This document shows positions 25,401-34,775 of a stretch of 64,000 bases of DNA, in pieces. The notes under the pieces are model-generated. The model saw only the letters and a list, made by a program, of their open reading frames with translations. It was not told the DNA's origin and ran no database searches. The stretch is from the NCBI GenBank assembly GCA_914767715.1, contig OU612067.1, forward strand, positions 23,348,162-23,412,161, given 5' to 3'. This DNA comes from Membranipora membranacea (Eukaryota > Bryozoa > Gymnolaemata > Cheilostomatida > Membraniporidae). A program made the translations under genes and the position numbers. Position 1 is the first letter of the stretch. Each line of letters opens with the position of its first letter.

Positions 25401-28400
25401 GACCCTGCTGATTTAGAATAATACCGATACAATTTCATTCCTTGATCTTTCCATATTAAAAAATAAGATTACTGCTTGTGGTATTCAATAATTTGCAATG
25501 TGCATCCAAGTTTTATCTGCCAAATGCAATTACATTTGACGTGTTCGTATATGATATAAAATGTACAGAATAAGATCATGTCGATGATACCATGTGATTT
25601 ATCTGCACCTAATAGGTAACGAGGTAATTTCTTTAGACAACAGGCCTGGTGTGAGTTATTCTCTAATAGGTCTTTGTAGCAGAAACTAAAAAAAATATTG
25701 AGATGCTCTGTTTATAGTGTCATCTGATTGTTATCTCCTAATTTGAAAGTGAGTGCAATGGTGGTATTTAGGGATTGAGGCAAATGAACAACAGTTTTTC
25801 ACAATTATTTATTTATTTTAATTGTTTTATGTATGACAATCAGCAGTGTAATAGTCACTTCAATTTTCTTGGATGTATATTCAATCATTCCATGTTTTGA
25901 TATTATATTGATAGAGAACAAAGTGCTTTTAATAAGCAATAATATTTTTAGTATCACCTCAGGACTTGACATTAATCAACCCCTACCCACAGAGTGATGT
26001 GATGACTGACTGGATATGATATCACTTACTTAGCAGTAAGCATTGTCACGACTACTAGCAAGTAGTTTGAGTAGGCCGTACTTCTAGAGTACACTGTGCA
26101 GATGAGCACAGTAGCTAAAAGTGTGTCAGGTGATGATTATTACATGGTGGCTTAAGGCTTGTCAGGTGAAAATCATGACAGAGCGCGGAAAATGTCTGAA
26201 GTTTTATTCACTGCGCGAGGCATATTTGTTTCCCCATCACACCAGTCCCTGTATGAACTCATTTACACTTGAGTGTCATGGTGTGTTATATAATCACTAA
26301 TTGGCTGCACCTATGATATTCATGGTCATAAATTATCAAGTCGCTTTTTTTTTATGTGATATAATTTTGACCAAAGCGTGGTAATTTCTATGATATTACT
26401 TCATCCAGCATGATCTCTGGATACAGCAGTTACAGTGGGTCTCAGTTCAAATCATGTTTTCATCCCACATATTTGGATTACTATGTAATGATAAATGAGC
26501 AACACAAAAAGAGGTCTCATTATTTAATCTGAAGAATTTACATGAGCTGGGAGTATTGTTGGTGAAAGATGAGATGTCAGTAAAAGTACAGAAATGTGAC
26601 AGGGGCTACTGATAACTAGCATTTTGATATGGCAATTATGTCATTTGGATGTCATAATTTTGACAACAGCTTTATTTGGCGATTGCTATCTTAGATAAGG
26701 GAAGATAAATTTCAGTATAAATGGTCATTAAATCAAATCATCTTATAGAATTTGGTGAAACCATTTTTGAAGCACTGTCCCAAAATTTGCTGCAAATTAT
26801 CTATAGTACAATATCATGTAATATATGATACCCAAGTGCAAGGTTTTTATACCAAAATATTTTTTACAAAAATCATTTTTATTACGGTAAAAAAGATAAA
26901 ATGTTCACCTCTTTTGTAAATCATATAAAACAACGGATCATAAGCTTTGCACCGATTGTATATCACAGGCCAATATACATCTAACTGGGTGTCTGTTTTG
27001 AAGGATACGTAATGAACCGTAATGAACCGGCAGACTTCTCAAGTCACACCCGGACACTTGTATATTCCTAGGTGACCTCATCCCTCCCAATCATGTAGGT
27101 AATGCCTGTAGGGTCTCATTATAGCCTAAGTATAACTCCTCCAGTTCGGTCAGTGAGCAAATGCTGAGGGAACAAAAATTTCATCCAATAATTATATATA
27201 GTTTTCCAACTTAGATTTTATTGCTGCCACTGACTGAAAATGAACAACAATGATAATCACAGGATTTCTAATGTTTGGTAAAATAATTTTAAATTGAATT
27301 ATGTCCAATTTTGAATACCAGTACCTCTACGAAAAAGTAGGCTGAGACTTCGGACAACCTTAGTTACCAAGTTTTTGGGGCCTGTTAAGAGTGTGAGGCA
27401 CTTTCTTTAACAAAAGAGACGAGAAGCAAAAGAGACGAAAAGCAAAAGAGACGAGAAGCAAAAGAGACGAGAAGCAAAAGAGACGAGAGGCAGTGACACC
27501 TTAAAGGGGCACCTATCAGCCTATAGGCTCTCAGTATGAACAAACCTAACTAAAACAACAATACACCAGTGGTCAGTAAGCAATACAAACGGTAAATAGA
27601 GAATCTCTTTATCCTGCATTTTAAAAAAACAAATTTTCTGATCAGGATGTAAATGCTTGGCCATGCTGATTATGAATACTACCGATAGGTTCCCATTTCT
27701 AAATTTCAATATGAGGGGAGTTATCTTGTAATATAAATAGAGTAGATAACTGCTTTTTACCATGTGTATCAAAGGTTTTTTTTTACTAGTTCAGTACATG
27801 ATACTCTGTTATCTATCTGCACCTGACAGGTACATATTTTTTGTCAACAGATGTTAGATATTCTGCTATAAGACTTTGTAGAGAAAACTGACAATAATAT
27901 TGAGTTGTTTTGCTTACAGTGTTTGGTGTGTCTTGTAGAATATAAACATTTATTGGCTGCAGTTACGATATTTTTGGTCAAAAATTATGGATTTGTTCGA
28001 TTTTTTGTGTGATGATATTTTCACCCAGTGTGGTATGGTCTATGGTATAACTTCATCTAGCATGGTCTCTGAATACAGCAGTTACAGTTAGTCTCAGTCA
28101 ACCATGATTTTATTTGAGTTTCGTAAAATCACATATTGATAACATTTTTGTGACAGTCACTGAGATATTGTTAGGTAGTAAAACGTTTGAAAAGTTTTTT
28201 TTTCTGATGAGAAAATATTTCTCCTCTAAAAGACCACGCTTCATTGTTTTCTGGCATTAAAATCTTAGTAATGAACTAGTACTGTAACAAAACTATTCAG
28301 GGATTAATCGACGTCCTCTCATCAACACTTTAATAAGCAGACCGGAATCCTAAGATACTGTTAAGTTGCCAGCAACACCCCTAAATGATAGTAATTATGA

Positions 28401-31400
28401 TAATGTATTTTGTTACAAATAAACACAGTGAGAAGTAGATACGGTTACAGTATATGATGCGTGGTGGTAAGAAAGATGATATGACTCACCTCTCGGGTAT
28501 ACATCTCAGGTCACAGTAATTCACATTTATCTTCTTAAGGGACCTCATCCCTCCTAGTCCTTCAGGTAATGTCTGTAGGTTCATATTAACGGATATATCT
28601 AACACCTCCAGTTCAGACAGTGAGCAGATGCTGAGGGAACAAAAGTTTCATTCAATAATTATATATAGTTTTCCGACTTAGAATTTATTACTGCCACTGA
28701 CTGAGAAGAAAATTAAGAACAATGATAATCACGGGATTTCTAATGTTTGGTAAAATAATTTAATATTAAATCATATCCAATTTTGCATACTAGAACCACT
28801 AACAAAAACTAGGTTGAGACTTTGGACAGCCTTGATAAGCAAGCTAGGGGGCCTGTTACAAGTGTGAGGCATCTTCTCTAACAAAAGAGACAAGAAGCAA
28901 AAGAGACGAGAGGCAGTGGCATGTTAAAGGGGCCCTTATCAGCCTGCAGGCTCTCAGTATCAATAAACCTAACTAAAACAGCAATACGACAGTGGTCAGT
29001 AAGCATAACAAACAGTTGATAGAGAATTTCTTATCCTAGTGATTTAAAAATAAGGATTTTTTTATCAGGATGTAAAATTAACTAAGCTTGACCATGCATA
29101 TTCAGAATACTACCGATACGTTCTCATTCCTAAAATTAAATATGTTGGGAGTTATCCTGTCATATAAATAAAGAAGATAACTACCTTTTGCCATGTGTAT
29201 CAAAGGTGAACTTGACACCAAAATATTGCCTTTCTGAGAGAACCCTTGTATTTGTATCATTAGTATAAGATGTATAAAGTACAGATTCAGTTCAGTACAT
29301 GAAACCCTGTTATCCATCTGCACCTGACAGGTACATAATCTTTGTCAACAGGTGTTAGATATTCTGCTATAGGACATTGTAGCGGAAACTGACAAATATT
29401 GAGTTGTTTTGTTCATAACGTTAAAATGTGTTTTGTTAAATGTAAGCACTAATTGGGTGCAGTTAAGTTTTCCTTGGTCCAAAATTCTGGAGTGTCTCAG
29501 TTTTTTTTGTCATGTAATTTTCACCCGGCGGTATGCTCTACGATATTACTTCATCCAGCACAGTCTCTGGATACAGCAGTTACAGTTAGTCTCAGTCAAC
29601 CATGATTTCATTTGAGTATCTTGAAATTGCATGTTGATAACATTTTTGTGACAGTCGCTGAGATATTGTTAGTTAGTAAAACATATGCAGAGGTAACTAT
29701 GTAATGATTAATGAGTAACACACACAAAAACGAAGAGCATTCATTATTTAATCTGTGTCTTTTGCAACAGCAGGTTATTTTATCAGTGATAGATGAGATA
29801 GCATGTAAAAGTACAGAAATGTGACAGGGAATACCGATAACTCGCATTCTGATATGGCAGTGATGACTTTAGAATGTCATCATTCTGACGACAGCTTCAT
29901 GTGGCGATTGCCAACTATAATAAGGGATGATAATACAGTATAAATGGTCATTAAACCAAATTATCTTACACAAATCTAGTGAAACCATTTTTGATGCACT
30001 GTCCCAAAGTTTCTTGCAAGTTTTCTGCCTCATTTCCTCCCTTTAATGACACAACGTCATCGAATCAAGTTTTTGTTCAGGTATTCATTTTCAGCAGCTC
30101 GGCAGCTTTCCAACGGTATATGATATGTCGATATTCGGATTGGTCTTTGATATTACCTTAACAATAATTTTGATAGTCACAGAAGAAAAATATGAAATGT
30201 TCACCCCTTTTTAAAAATAATATAATAAAATAAGGGTTGGTTTTTCACTGTAAATAGTCATTAAACCAAATCATCTTATACAAATTTGATGAAACCATTT
30301 TTAAAGCACTATTCCAAAATTTGTTAAAAATTTTGTATATTATGTGTTATTTAATGCCCAAGTGCAAGGTGTTAATACTATAATATTTAGACATTAATTT
30401 TGATGCTCACACAAAAAAAGATGGAATGTTCACCCTCCTTGCAAACAACTGAATATACAGACGGGTATCCCAAGATACTGTTTAGTTGCCAGCAACAAGG
30501 CACAATAATAATGAATATGATAATATATTTTGTTACAAATAAACACAGAGAAGAGACGATACTGTTACAGTATATGATGAGTGATTGTAAGATAGAGGAT
30601 ATGACTCACCTCCCTGGTAACCTTCTCAGGTCACAGAGAGACACTTTTATATTCTTAAGTGACCTCATCCCTCCTAATCCTTTAGGTAATGTCTGAAGTC
30701 TGGGATTACGGTGTGTATCTAACACCTCCAGTTCAGATTTGATTACTGTCATTGACTGAGAAGAAAATTACCAACAATGATAATCACGGGATTTCTAATG
30801 TTTGGTAAAATAACTTTATATTGACTCATATCCAATTTTGCATACCAGTACCACAAAGAAAAAGTAGGTTGAGACTTTGGAAAACCTTAACTACCAAGTT
30901 AGGAGGCCTGTTAAAAGTGTGAGGCACTTTCTTTAACAAAAGAGACGAGAAGCAAAAGAGACGAGAAGCAAAAGAGATGACAAGAAAAAGAGACGAGAGG
31001 CAGTGACACCTTAAAGGGGCACCTATCAGCCTATAGGCTCTCAGTATGAATAAACCTAGCTAAAACAACAATACACCAGTGGTCAGTAAGCAATACAAAC
31101 GGTAAATAGAGAATTTCTTTATCCTGCATTTTAAAAAACAAATTTTCTGATAAGGTTGTAAATGCTTGGCCGTGCTGATTATGAATACCACCGATAGGTT
31201 CTCATTTCTACATTTCAATATGATGGGAGTTATCTTGTAACATAAATAGAGTAGATAACTGCTTTTTATCATGTGTATCAAAGGTTATTTTTTACTAGTT
31301 CAGTACATCAATGAGCTCCCAAGTGTTTAATAACGCAAACCTCCATGGATGAACAAGTGGTAAATTCACACAGGTAGGGGTAGGGGTTTTGCAGGTATAA

Positions 31401-33247
31401 TTTTTTCCTGCAAAACCAAGATACCTAACTTGACCCTGAAAAACCGTCTTCCCCAAAACTTGCCAAGGTCTCAACAATTTATCGCAATATGTCACAAAAG
31501 CTACATTGTGCGGATCTCTGAGATTGCATTCTATATAGTGATGTTTTAAAGTAGATATTAAAAAATGTATCTCATTAAACAGTCATATTAATATAAATTT
31601 TAGAGAAGATCTCTTTCTCTTTACCTCCTGCATGATAAATAACCGATAAGCTAGACATAATCGAATATGAAAACCTGAAAAGAGGTCACCCAGGGACAGG
31701 ACACATCATATATAACCGGTGCACAATATATACACTCAATATATTTCTATAAATTGGGTGGTGGAAAATGTATAGAAATGCCAGCGCATGGTGAATTATC
31801 ACAATAGCTCAAGGTCGGTTAGCGTAATGGCCACGTATTTAATTTCTTTCTTCTAATCTTCCAGATTCACTTAACTCATGTCTCAGATCTCTAATCGCAA
31901 ATATAACTACTATGTAGTAACCAGGTGTGTCATCTATTTTGAACCCAAATAGCCTGTTATTGCCAAAACTTTACTTCTACACATATTTTGTTTTTCACCA
32001 TAAGACTTTTTCAGGGATGCTTTCTGGTTCCAGAACCCCGATAGTTAGGTTACATCAGGAAATCTGCTCAAGCTTAAAGGGATGATAACTCCAGCGATAT
32101 ATAATTTATTTTGAATGACTGAATTTATATCACCTGACTTTGGCTTTCCAACTTAATAACTGAATAACACATTAAACATTTCTTTGTTCGAAACAAACTT
32201 GCAAATGTCATTGCACCTCAAATATATGGTACCACTAACCGTTCTAACTGATCTGAGTGTGGTGTGTTTCTGAGTTTGAGTTGTTTCAGATGCGGAGCTA
32301 TCTCATGTAGATTAGGAGGGATATTACCTCTGATCATTATTTGTGTGATTTGTATTCTCTGTGATGCCTCTGTCAGCTCTTGTAATGTCATCGACTTTAC
32401 TGACACATAATAGGGAATCCGGTCAGGTTGAGGTTGCCCAGCATGTCTGTACCAGATGCGATAACCTAAAAGGTGATCGAGTAATTACAGAAAACATTTG
32501 AGTTCTGTCTTTACGGTTGTTTTAGTTTTCTGTGCTCACATTTGAACTACAATAAGGACGATCTCGATTTATAGAACATGATTTAGAGGCATAACCACAT
32601 GTATTCCACAGTGAAGTGATCCATATGAGACCCAATACACTTTTTAAGTTCTAAAACACTTCTGTAACAAGTAGATAATCGAGAAGACAATCAATAATCA
32701 CAGAACATTAATATGCATACTACATTTACTTTTACTTTTTACTTTTTACTCCTTACTTTCATTTTCATTGGTATGCTGTAGGCATAGTTGACCTTACAAA
32801 AACAGACACTCAAACACCATATATATTATGTTTCCTGTGCCTTGAATGGATTTCATGAACTGGAGAAGGAACAACAATAATAATTATTCCAGGAGTCAGT
32901 TGTTGATTAAGAAAACAATTTGCACGCTTTACAAGTTTGTAATTTGACTTGACTATGTTTATTATAAACTAGCCTATACTCAGTATCACGCCAAAGGTGA
33001 GATTCTTGGAAAGAGAATCAAGTGTGTATGCCAATAAATCAAGGGTACGAGTTACTTCCTTCACAATCATGTACTCTGCTCTTTCATTTATATCAACACA
33101 GCCGCAAAATTTAGAAAACTGGTTGCTATCAACAGAGGTATTTATAGTTTTATGAGTCTCACCTTGACCTTCTTCCTCAGTGTTTCTCCTCAGCTCACTC
33201 TCCCTAGCACTGTCTGCCCCACTAGGATCCTCATTCTGTGATGTCAT
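8388..33247 (-). CDS. LRR-Roc-COR-caspase fusion protein (ROCO-caspase)
   Basis: Minus-strand gene that I assembled from splice sites and phases. Exons in coding order: 33163-33247 (ATG at 33245-33247), 32240-32465, LRR exons 28490-28630 and 21613-21753, 11424-13360, 11217-11291, 10782-11056, 10231-10413, 9839-10061, 9369-9557, 9024-9133, 8388-8531 (TAA). Lengths total 3729 nt, exactly 1243 codons. The product has a polar N-terminus, LRRs to about residue 235, a Roc GTPase (GKSGAGKTS near 279-287, DFGGH, THTDK), a COR region, an acidic linker and a complete caspase domain from about 961, with His in MTHG (~1049) and Cys in QACSG (~1093). Likely cytoplasmic. ROCO proteins are GTPase switches and caspases are cell-death or inflammatory proteases; coupling the two is inference. 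The weakest join is the GTGTAG donor after 10782. No lesion was seen in the chosen exons. Confidence 0.78.
10782..11291 (-). CDS. Acidic linker between COR and caspase (two exons)
   Basis: Exon 11217-11291 encodes FSITETGISQLEEYVSTN and a Ser-rich end. Exon 10782-11056 encodes an acidic, Ser/Thr-rich stretch and then an amphipathic segment, EIKELFNKTSLVKVFNELH, just before the caspase. I recognise no CARD or death domain. The second exon also has a good in-frame GTAAGC donor about 46 nt after its start, which would give a shorter phase-0 splice form. The frame stays open past it, to a weaker GTGTAG donor, so alternative splicing could set linker length. Confidence 0.6.
11424..13360 (-). CDS. 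Large exon: last LRR, Roc GTPase and COR
   Basis: One 1937-nt exon. It opens with LGYLKQLLYLDVSYN and LKSIPERLFNNKTL, the last LRR, joined in phase to the 141-nt LRR exons. The Roc domain follows: P-loop GKSGAGKTS, G3 DFGGH with the DxxG pattern, and G4-like THTDK in place of NKxD. A COR region of about 400 residues follows, with PGSWYKTLMDL, the usual COR opening, and a Cys-rich patch, FYCSHCLL. MFHAS1 and LRRK proteins share the LRR-Roc-COR order. No kinase follows. The exon ends in a phase-1 GTGAGT donor after FGFP. Confidence 0.88.
13460..13546 (-). pseudogene. Relic duplicate of the last LRR exon start
   Basis: About 190 bp upstream (in gene sense) of the large exon is a diverged copy of its first 70-90 bases, including the acceptor: LGKLEQ, then LDIRSNKQL after a frameshift, against LGYLKQ and LDVSYNKKL. 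Neighbouring intron sequence also matches. It has stops and cannot be used as is. Confidence 0.5.
13547..14999. other. Intron sequence, no recognised element
   Basis: Intron of the ROCO-caspase gene between the LRR array and the Roc-COR exon. AT-rich, with a small GGCTAGGCTAGG-type repeat near 14.65 kb. I found no exon or transposon signature before the LINE begins near 15.0 kb. Confidence 0.5.
15000..18780 (+). mobile_element. Non-LTR retrotransposon (LINE), copy 1, defective
   Basis: Nearly full-length LINE in the ROCO-caspase intron, in opposite orientation. ORF1, about 15212-15993, is broken by frameshifts and encodes a Glu/Lys-rich coiled coil and a basic C-terminus. ORF2 runs from about 16053: an AP-type endonuclease (GDVNIDLNP, then SDHKPV) near 16.3-16.8 kb, then a reverse transcriptase with SYRPISIL, GVLLDFSKAFD, GVPQGSVL and FADDTNIF. 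There are several frameshifts, a TAA just after VPQGSVL where copy 2 has TAT, and a small deletion after the FADD motif. The C-terminal LIYGLEFWG is typical of CR1/Jockey-like elements. Start and end are estimates; a run of 12 C lies at 15105-15116. Not mobile in its present form. Confidence 0.85.
18781..22073. repeat. LRR-exon tandem unit 1
   Basis: First of a family of tandem units in the ROCO-caspase gene. Shared landmarks are AATACACCAGTGGTCAG (18930), a segment with GGATACAGCAGTTACAG (20063), an LRR exon (21613-21753) and GTTTGGTAAAATAATT (21868). The stretch 18.72-20.1 kb is nearly repeated at 25.05-26.4 kb, together with the LINE to its left. Apart from the LRR exon I see nothing coding. 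Confidence 0.75.
21613..21753 (-). CDS. LRR exon (intact), unit 1
   Basis: 141 nt, exactly 47 codons, coding ICSLTELEELAIS, LQTLPEGLGGMRSL and CDLRSLPE: two leucine-rich repeats of the cytoplasmic type. The acceptor is CCCACAG and the donor GTGAGT. It starts after two codon bases and ends with two, so any number of such exons can be added or removed without frame change. It joins in phase to the large Roc-COR exon. Confidence 0.85.
22627..25110 (+). mobile_element. LINE copy 2, 5'-truncated
   Basis: Begins abruptly in the endonuclease domain, at the sequence matching 16.41 kb, and follows copy 1 to its end and beyond into flanking DNA. The reverse transcriptase part (23746-24654) is more complete than in copy 1: GVFLDFSKAFD, GVPQGSVLRPLLFLIYINDL and FADDTNIF are uninterrupted. 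The endonuclease part has frameshifts and a stop near 22853. Shared 3' flanks show that this copy arose by DNA duplication of the region, not by a new insertion. Confidence 0.85.
27028..27163 (-). pseudogene. LRR exon copy, unit 2, broken
   Basis: Matches the intact LRR exons (ICSLTELEELYL, LGGMRS, CDLRSLP) but has an in-frame TGA after LPT and its donor is replaced by a CCGTAATGAA direct repeat near 27008-27028. The acceptor side is preserved. Probably skipped or degraded. Confidence 0.75.
27412..27491. repeat. 16-bp minisatellite, five copies
   Basis: Unit AAAAGAGACGAGAAGC repeated five times with single changes. The same unit occurs twice at 28883-28914 and four times at 30938-31001, once per LRR tandem unit, so copy number varied after the units were duplicated. 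Unit 1 has a single degenerate copy near 21980. Confidence 0.9.
28490..28630 (-). CDS. LRR exon (intact), unit 3
   Basis: 141 nt, same phase as the exon at 21613: ICSLSELEVLDIS, LQTLPEGLGGMRSL and CDLRCIPE. The acceptor is CCTCAG and the donor GTGAGT. It differs from the unit 1 exon mainly at the exposed positions between the leucines, as expected for diversifying repeat faces. The phase fits after exon 32240-32465. Confidence 0.85.
28883..28914. repeat. 16-bp minisatellite, two copies
   Basis: Two copies of AAAAGAGACGAGAAGC-like sequence at the equivalent place in unit 3. Confidence 0.8.
30610..30737 (-). pseudogene. LRR exon copy, unit 4, 5' end deleted
   Basis: Retains SELEVLDTHRNPRLQTLP, LGGMRSLKNI and the GTGAGT donor, with an open frame, but its first bases and acceptor are gone: exon sequence runs straight into what is downstream intron sequence in the other units. 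The deletion joins the two sites near 30737. Confidence 0.75.
30938..31001. repeat. 16-bp minisatellite, four copies
   Basis: Four copies of the AAAAGAGACGAGAAGC unit, the third degenerate, at the equivalent place in unit 4. Confidence 0.85.
32240..32465 (-). CDS. Second coding exon of the ROCO-caspase gene
   Basis: 226 nt. It encodes YRIWYRHAGQPQPDRIPYY, then LQELTEASQRIQ and a first leucine-rich repeat, LHEIAPHLKQLKL. The acceptor is CTTTTAG and the donor GTTAGT. It starts in phase 1, matching exon one, and ends in the phase used by all LRR exons, which ties the LRR array to this N-terminus. Confidence 0.7.
33163..33247 (-). CDS. First coding exon of the ROCO-caspase gene
   Basis: Starts with ATG at 33245-33247 and encodes a 28-residue polar, Glu-rich N-terminus (MTSQNEDPSG...) with no signal peptide, which fits a cytoplasmic protein. 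The donor is GTGAGA, phase 1, joining exon two to form a Gly codon. I chose this start because it is the only ATG in the open stretch and the phase fits. Any 5' UTR exon or promoter further upstream is not recognisable. Confidence 0.6.
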
Positions 33248-33800
33248 TTCTGCGATACATAAAGTGTTTATTTGGCATATTATAAATGGTGAGAGAATAT
33301 ACCCACTTATATATATTATTTGCAGTATTGAGCTTCACAACTTCTCTGCAGTTTACTAACAGTTTCTTCACCATGTGGCAAAAAACTTGAGTTGTAGATT
33401 AGAGAAGCTTTAAAAATAGAACAATACCAATACGTCTGTCTTTGAAGCGTTGGAGGTGAATAAAAAAATTCCCACAATGCAATCTTAGCCTGGAGTTCCT
33501 GTAAAAATCAGTTTCATTATTGACCTGGGAAGGGGGAGGGGTGAGTAGAATGATGTTTTGTGTTTGGAGGTTTGTGTTTGGAAAGATAACATAACTAATG
33601 GCATGGGAGGCAGAGGGAGGCAAACTCGAATAAAACATTAAAGATTAAAATTGAAAATAATTATTTTCAGAGGCATGAACTATTGTGTATCATTTGCCTG
33701 TGGTGTAGCTTTGCACAATGGCTTAGAAGTAATGATGGCTCTTGTGAGAGCTTCATGCCCTCAGCACAGAGATGAAGCCCAAATGATAGGACTAGCTGAT

Positions 33801-33888
33801 CTAGACCAAGTTTGGTCGATTTGCCTGCACTCGGAGTTGCTCTTGATCCACTGGTCACGCCACGTGACCAGTTGAAGGGAGCAACTCG
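33801..33888. repeat. Foldback repeat with GTCACG hairpin
   Basis: CTGGTCACG (33851-33859) pairs with CGTGACCAG (33863-33871), and GAGTTGCTC (33834-33842) with GAGCAACTC (33880-33888). The same motifs make up a larger hairpin at 41.47-41.66 kb, including the CTAGACCAAGTTTGGTC edge, so this is a small dispersed family. Confidence 0.7.
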
Positions 33889-34752
33889 AACTGATCGGCT
33901 CTACAAATATCCTTTACAACAGCTAACAGGTTATTACATCACTAGAACGGTTGTTCCCTCTATTGATGTTGCGGGATATTTAAAAAGCTGTGTATCAAGG
34001 GGCCTCAATACTCGACTTTTTGTAATATCACTCCTCAACCACAGAGGGAACAAACTTGTTCTAGTACAATAGTGAGTAGACGATTGCCTCCTTCATTCTG
34101 GCGGTATCAGAAAAGTAATACTTAGATAGGATGTCATCAAGCATAATGCAACAGCAATACACCAGGTGCAATGACACAGCTGAAAATACCACCTCACAGT
34201 GCACCAGGCCCTAAATGCCGATTGTACAGCTTATCAATTGTGTCATAATGCCACGCCAGGTTGAGCCAAATACATTTCAGGCCTACATCCCATATCCGAA
34301 AATGCCATTGCCCATATATCAGAATGCCAAAAAGCATAAGAATCACAAGGAAGATGACTCTCAGATTGGATAGGACATGCTTTGTATATGATGTTCTAAT
34401 GGGACTACGTTCATAATGGACCGAATGGTCATAGGAAGATGGATAGGTAAGGGAAAATAACATGCTACTTTAAAATTAACCCCACAGTCGGTATCATGTA
34501 ACTGGACTGCGTTTATAATAATCATAACTCATCACACCACAAATGGCAATACTCCTGTCACAAGTAGAACTCCTCACTACCATATTAATTGAGTTGGCGG
34601 CTGGTTAAGTTCTGCCCATAACGGTGAGGATTTGTCTATTATGTGACTGGGGTGGTAAAAGTGTCAGGACTCAGCACACAGTGAACATCAGTGGTACTTT
34701 TGTACAGTCAGTAAGTGGAGCTCAGCTACACTTGGTTATAAACACCCTTCTT

Positions 34753-34775
34753 GAAGTGGAGCTGAGCTCCACTTC
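34753..34775. repeat. Perfect 23-bp palindrome
   Basis: GAAGTGGAGCT, one central G, then AGCTCCACTTC. A partial third copy of the arm lies about 40 bp upstream (AGTGGAGCTCAGCT). No function is apparent. Confidence 0.7.

Larger units (their letters stand above)
22074..27558. repeat. LRR-exon tandem unit 2, expanded by LINE copy 2
   Basis: Same landmarks as unit 1: AATACACCAGTGGTCAG at 22076 and again at 25258, the GGATACAGCAG segment at 26419, an LRR exon copy at 27028-27163, and GTTTGGTAAAAT at 27276. The second landmark arises because LINE copy 2 came with a copy of the sequence to the right of LINE copy 1, so this unit was built by a segmental duplication of about 4 kb. Confidence 0.7.
27559..28978. 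repeat. LRR-exon tandem unit 3
   Basis: Shortest full unit, about 1.4 kb. All landmarks occur in the same order as in units 1 and 2, and it carries an intact LRR exon. It probably shows the ancestral unit size before LINE sequence was added elsewhere. Confidence 0.7.
28979..31065. repeat. LRR-exon tandem unit 4
   Basis: Landmarks in the same order: AATACGACAGTGGTCAG (28983), GGATACAGCAG (29569), an LRR exon copy at 30610 and GTTTGGTAAAAT at 30800. A fifth partial unit begins at 31066 and stops near 31300, where unrelated sequence resumes. Confidence 0.7.

Noticed and set aside
20101-29847. Similar minus-strand reading frames of about 79 aa at 20101-20340 and 29608-29847
   Set aside because: They are copies of the same tandem-unit sequence, and their likeness comes from duplication; no protein-like features or splice support.
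21400-30696. Plus-strand reading frames of about 100 aa at 21400-21708 and 30400-30696
   Set aside because: They overlap the minus-strand LRR exons and are antisense shadows repeated with the units.
27412-31001. CRISPR-like array
   Set aside because: The 16-bp units are head to tail without spacers, and the window is animal DNA.
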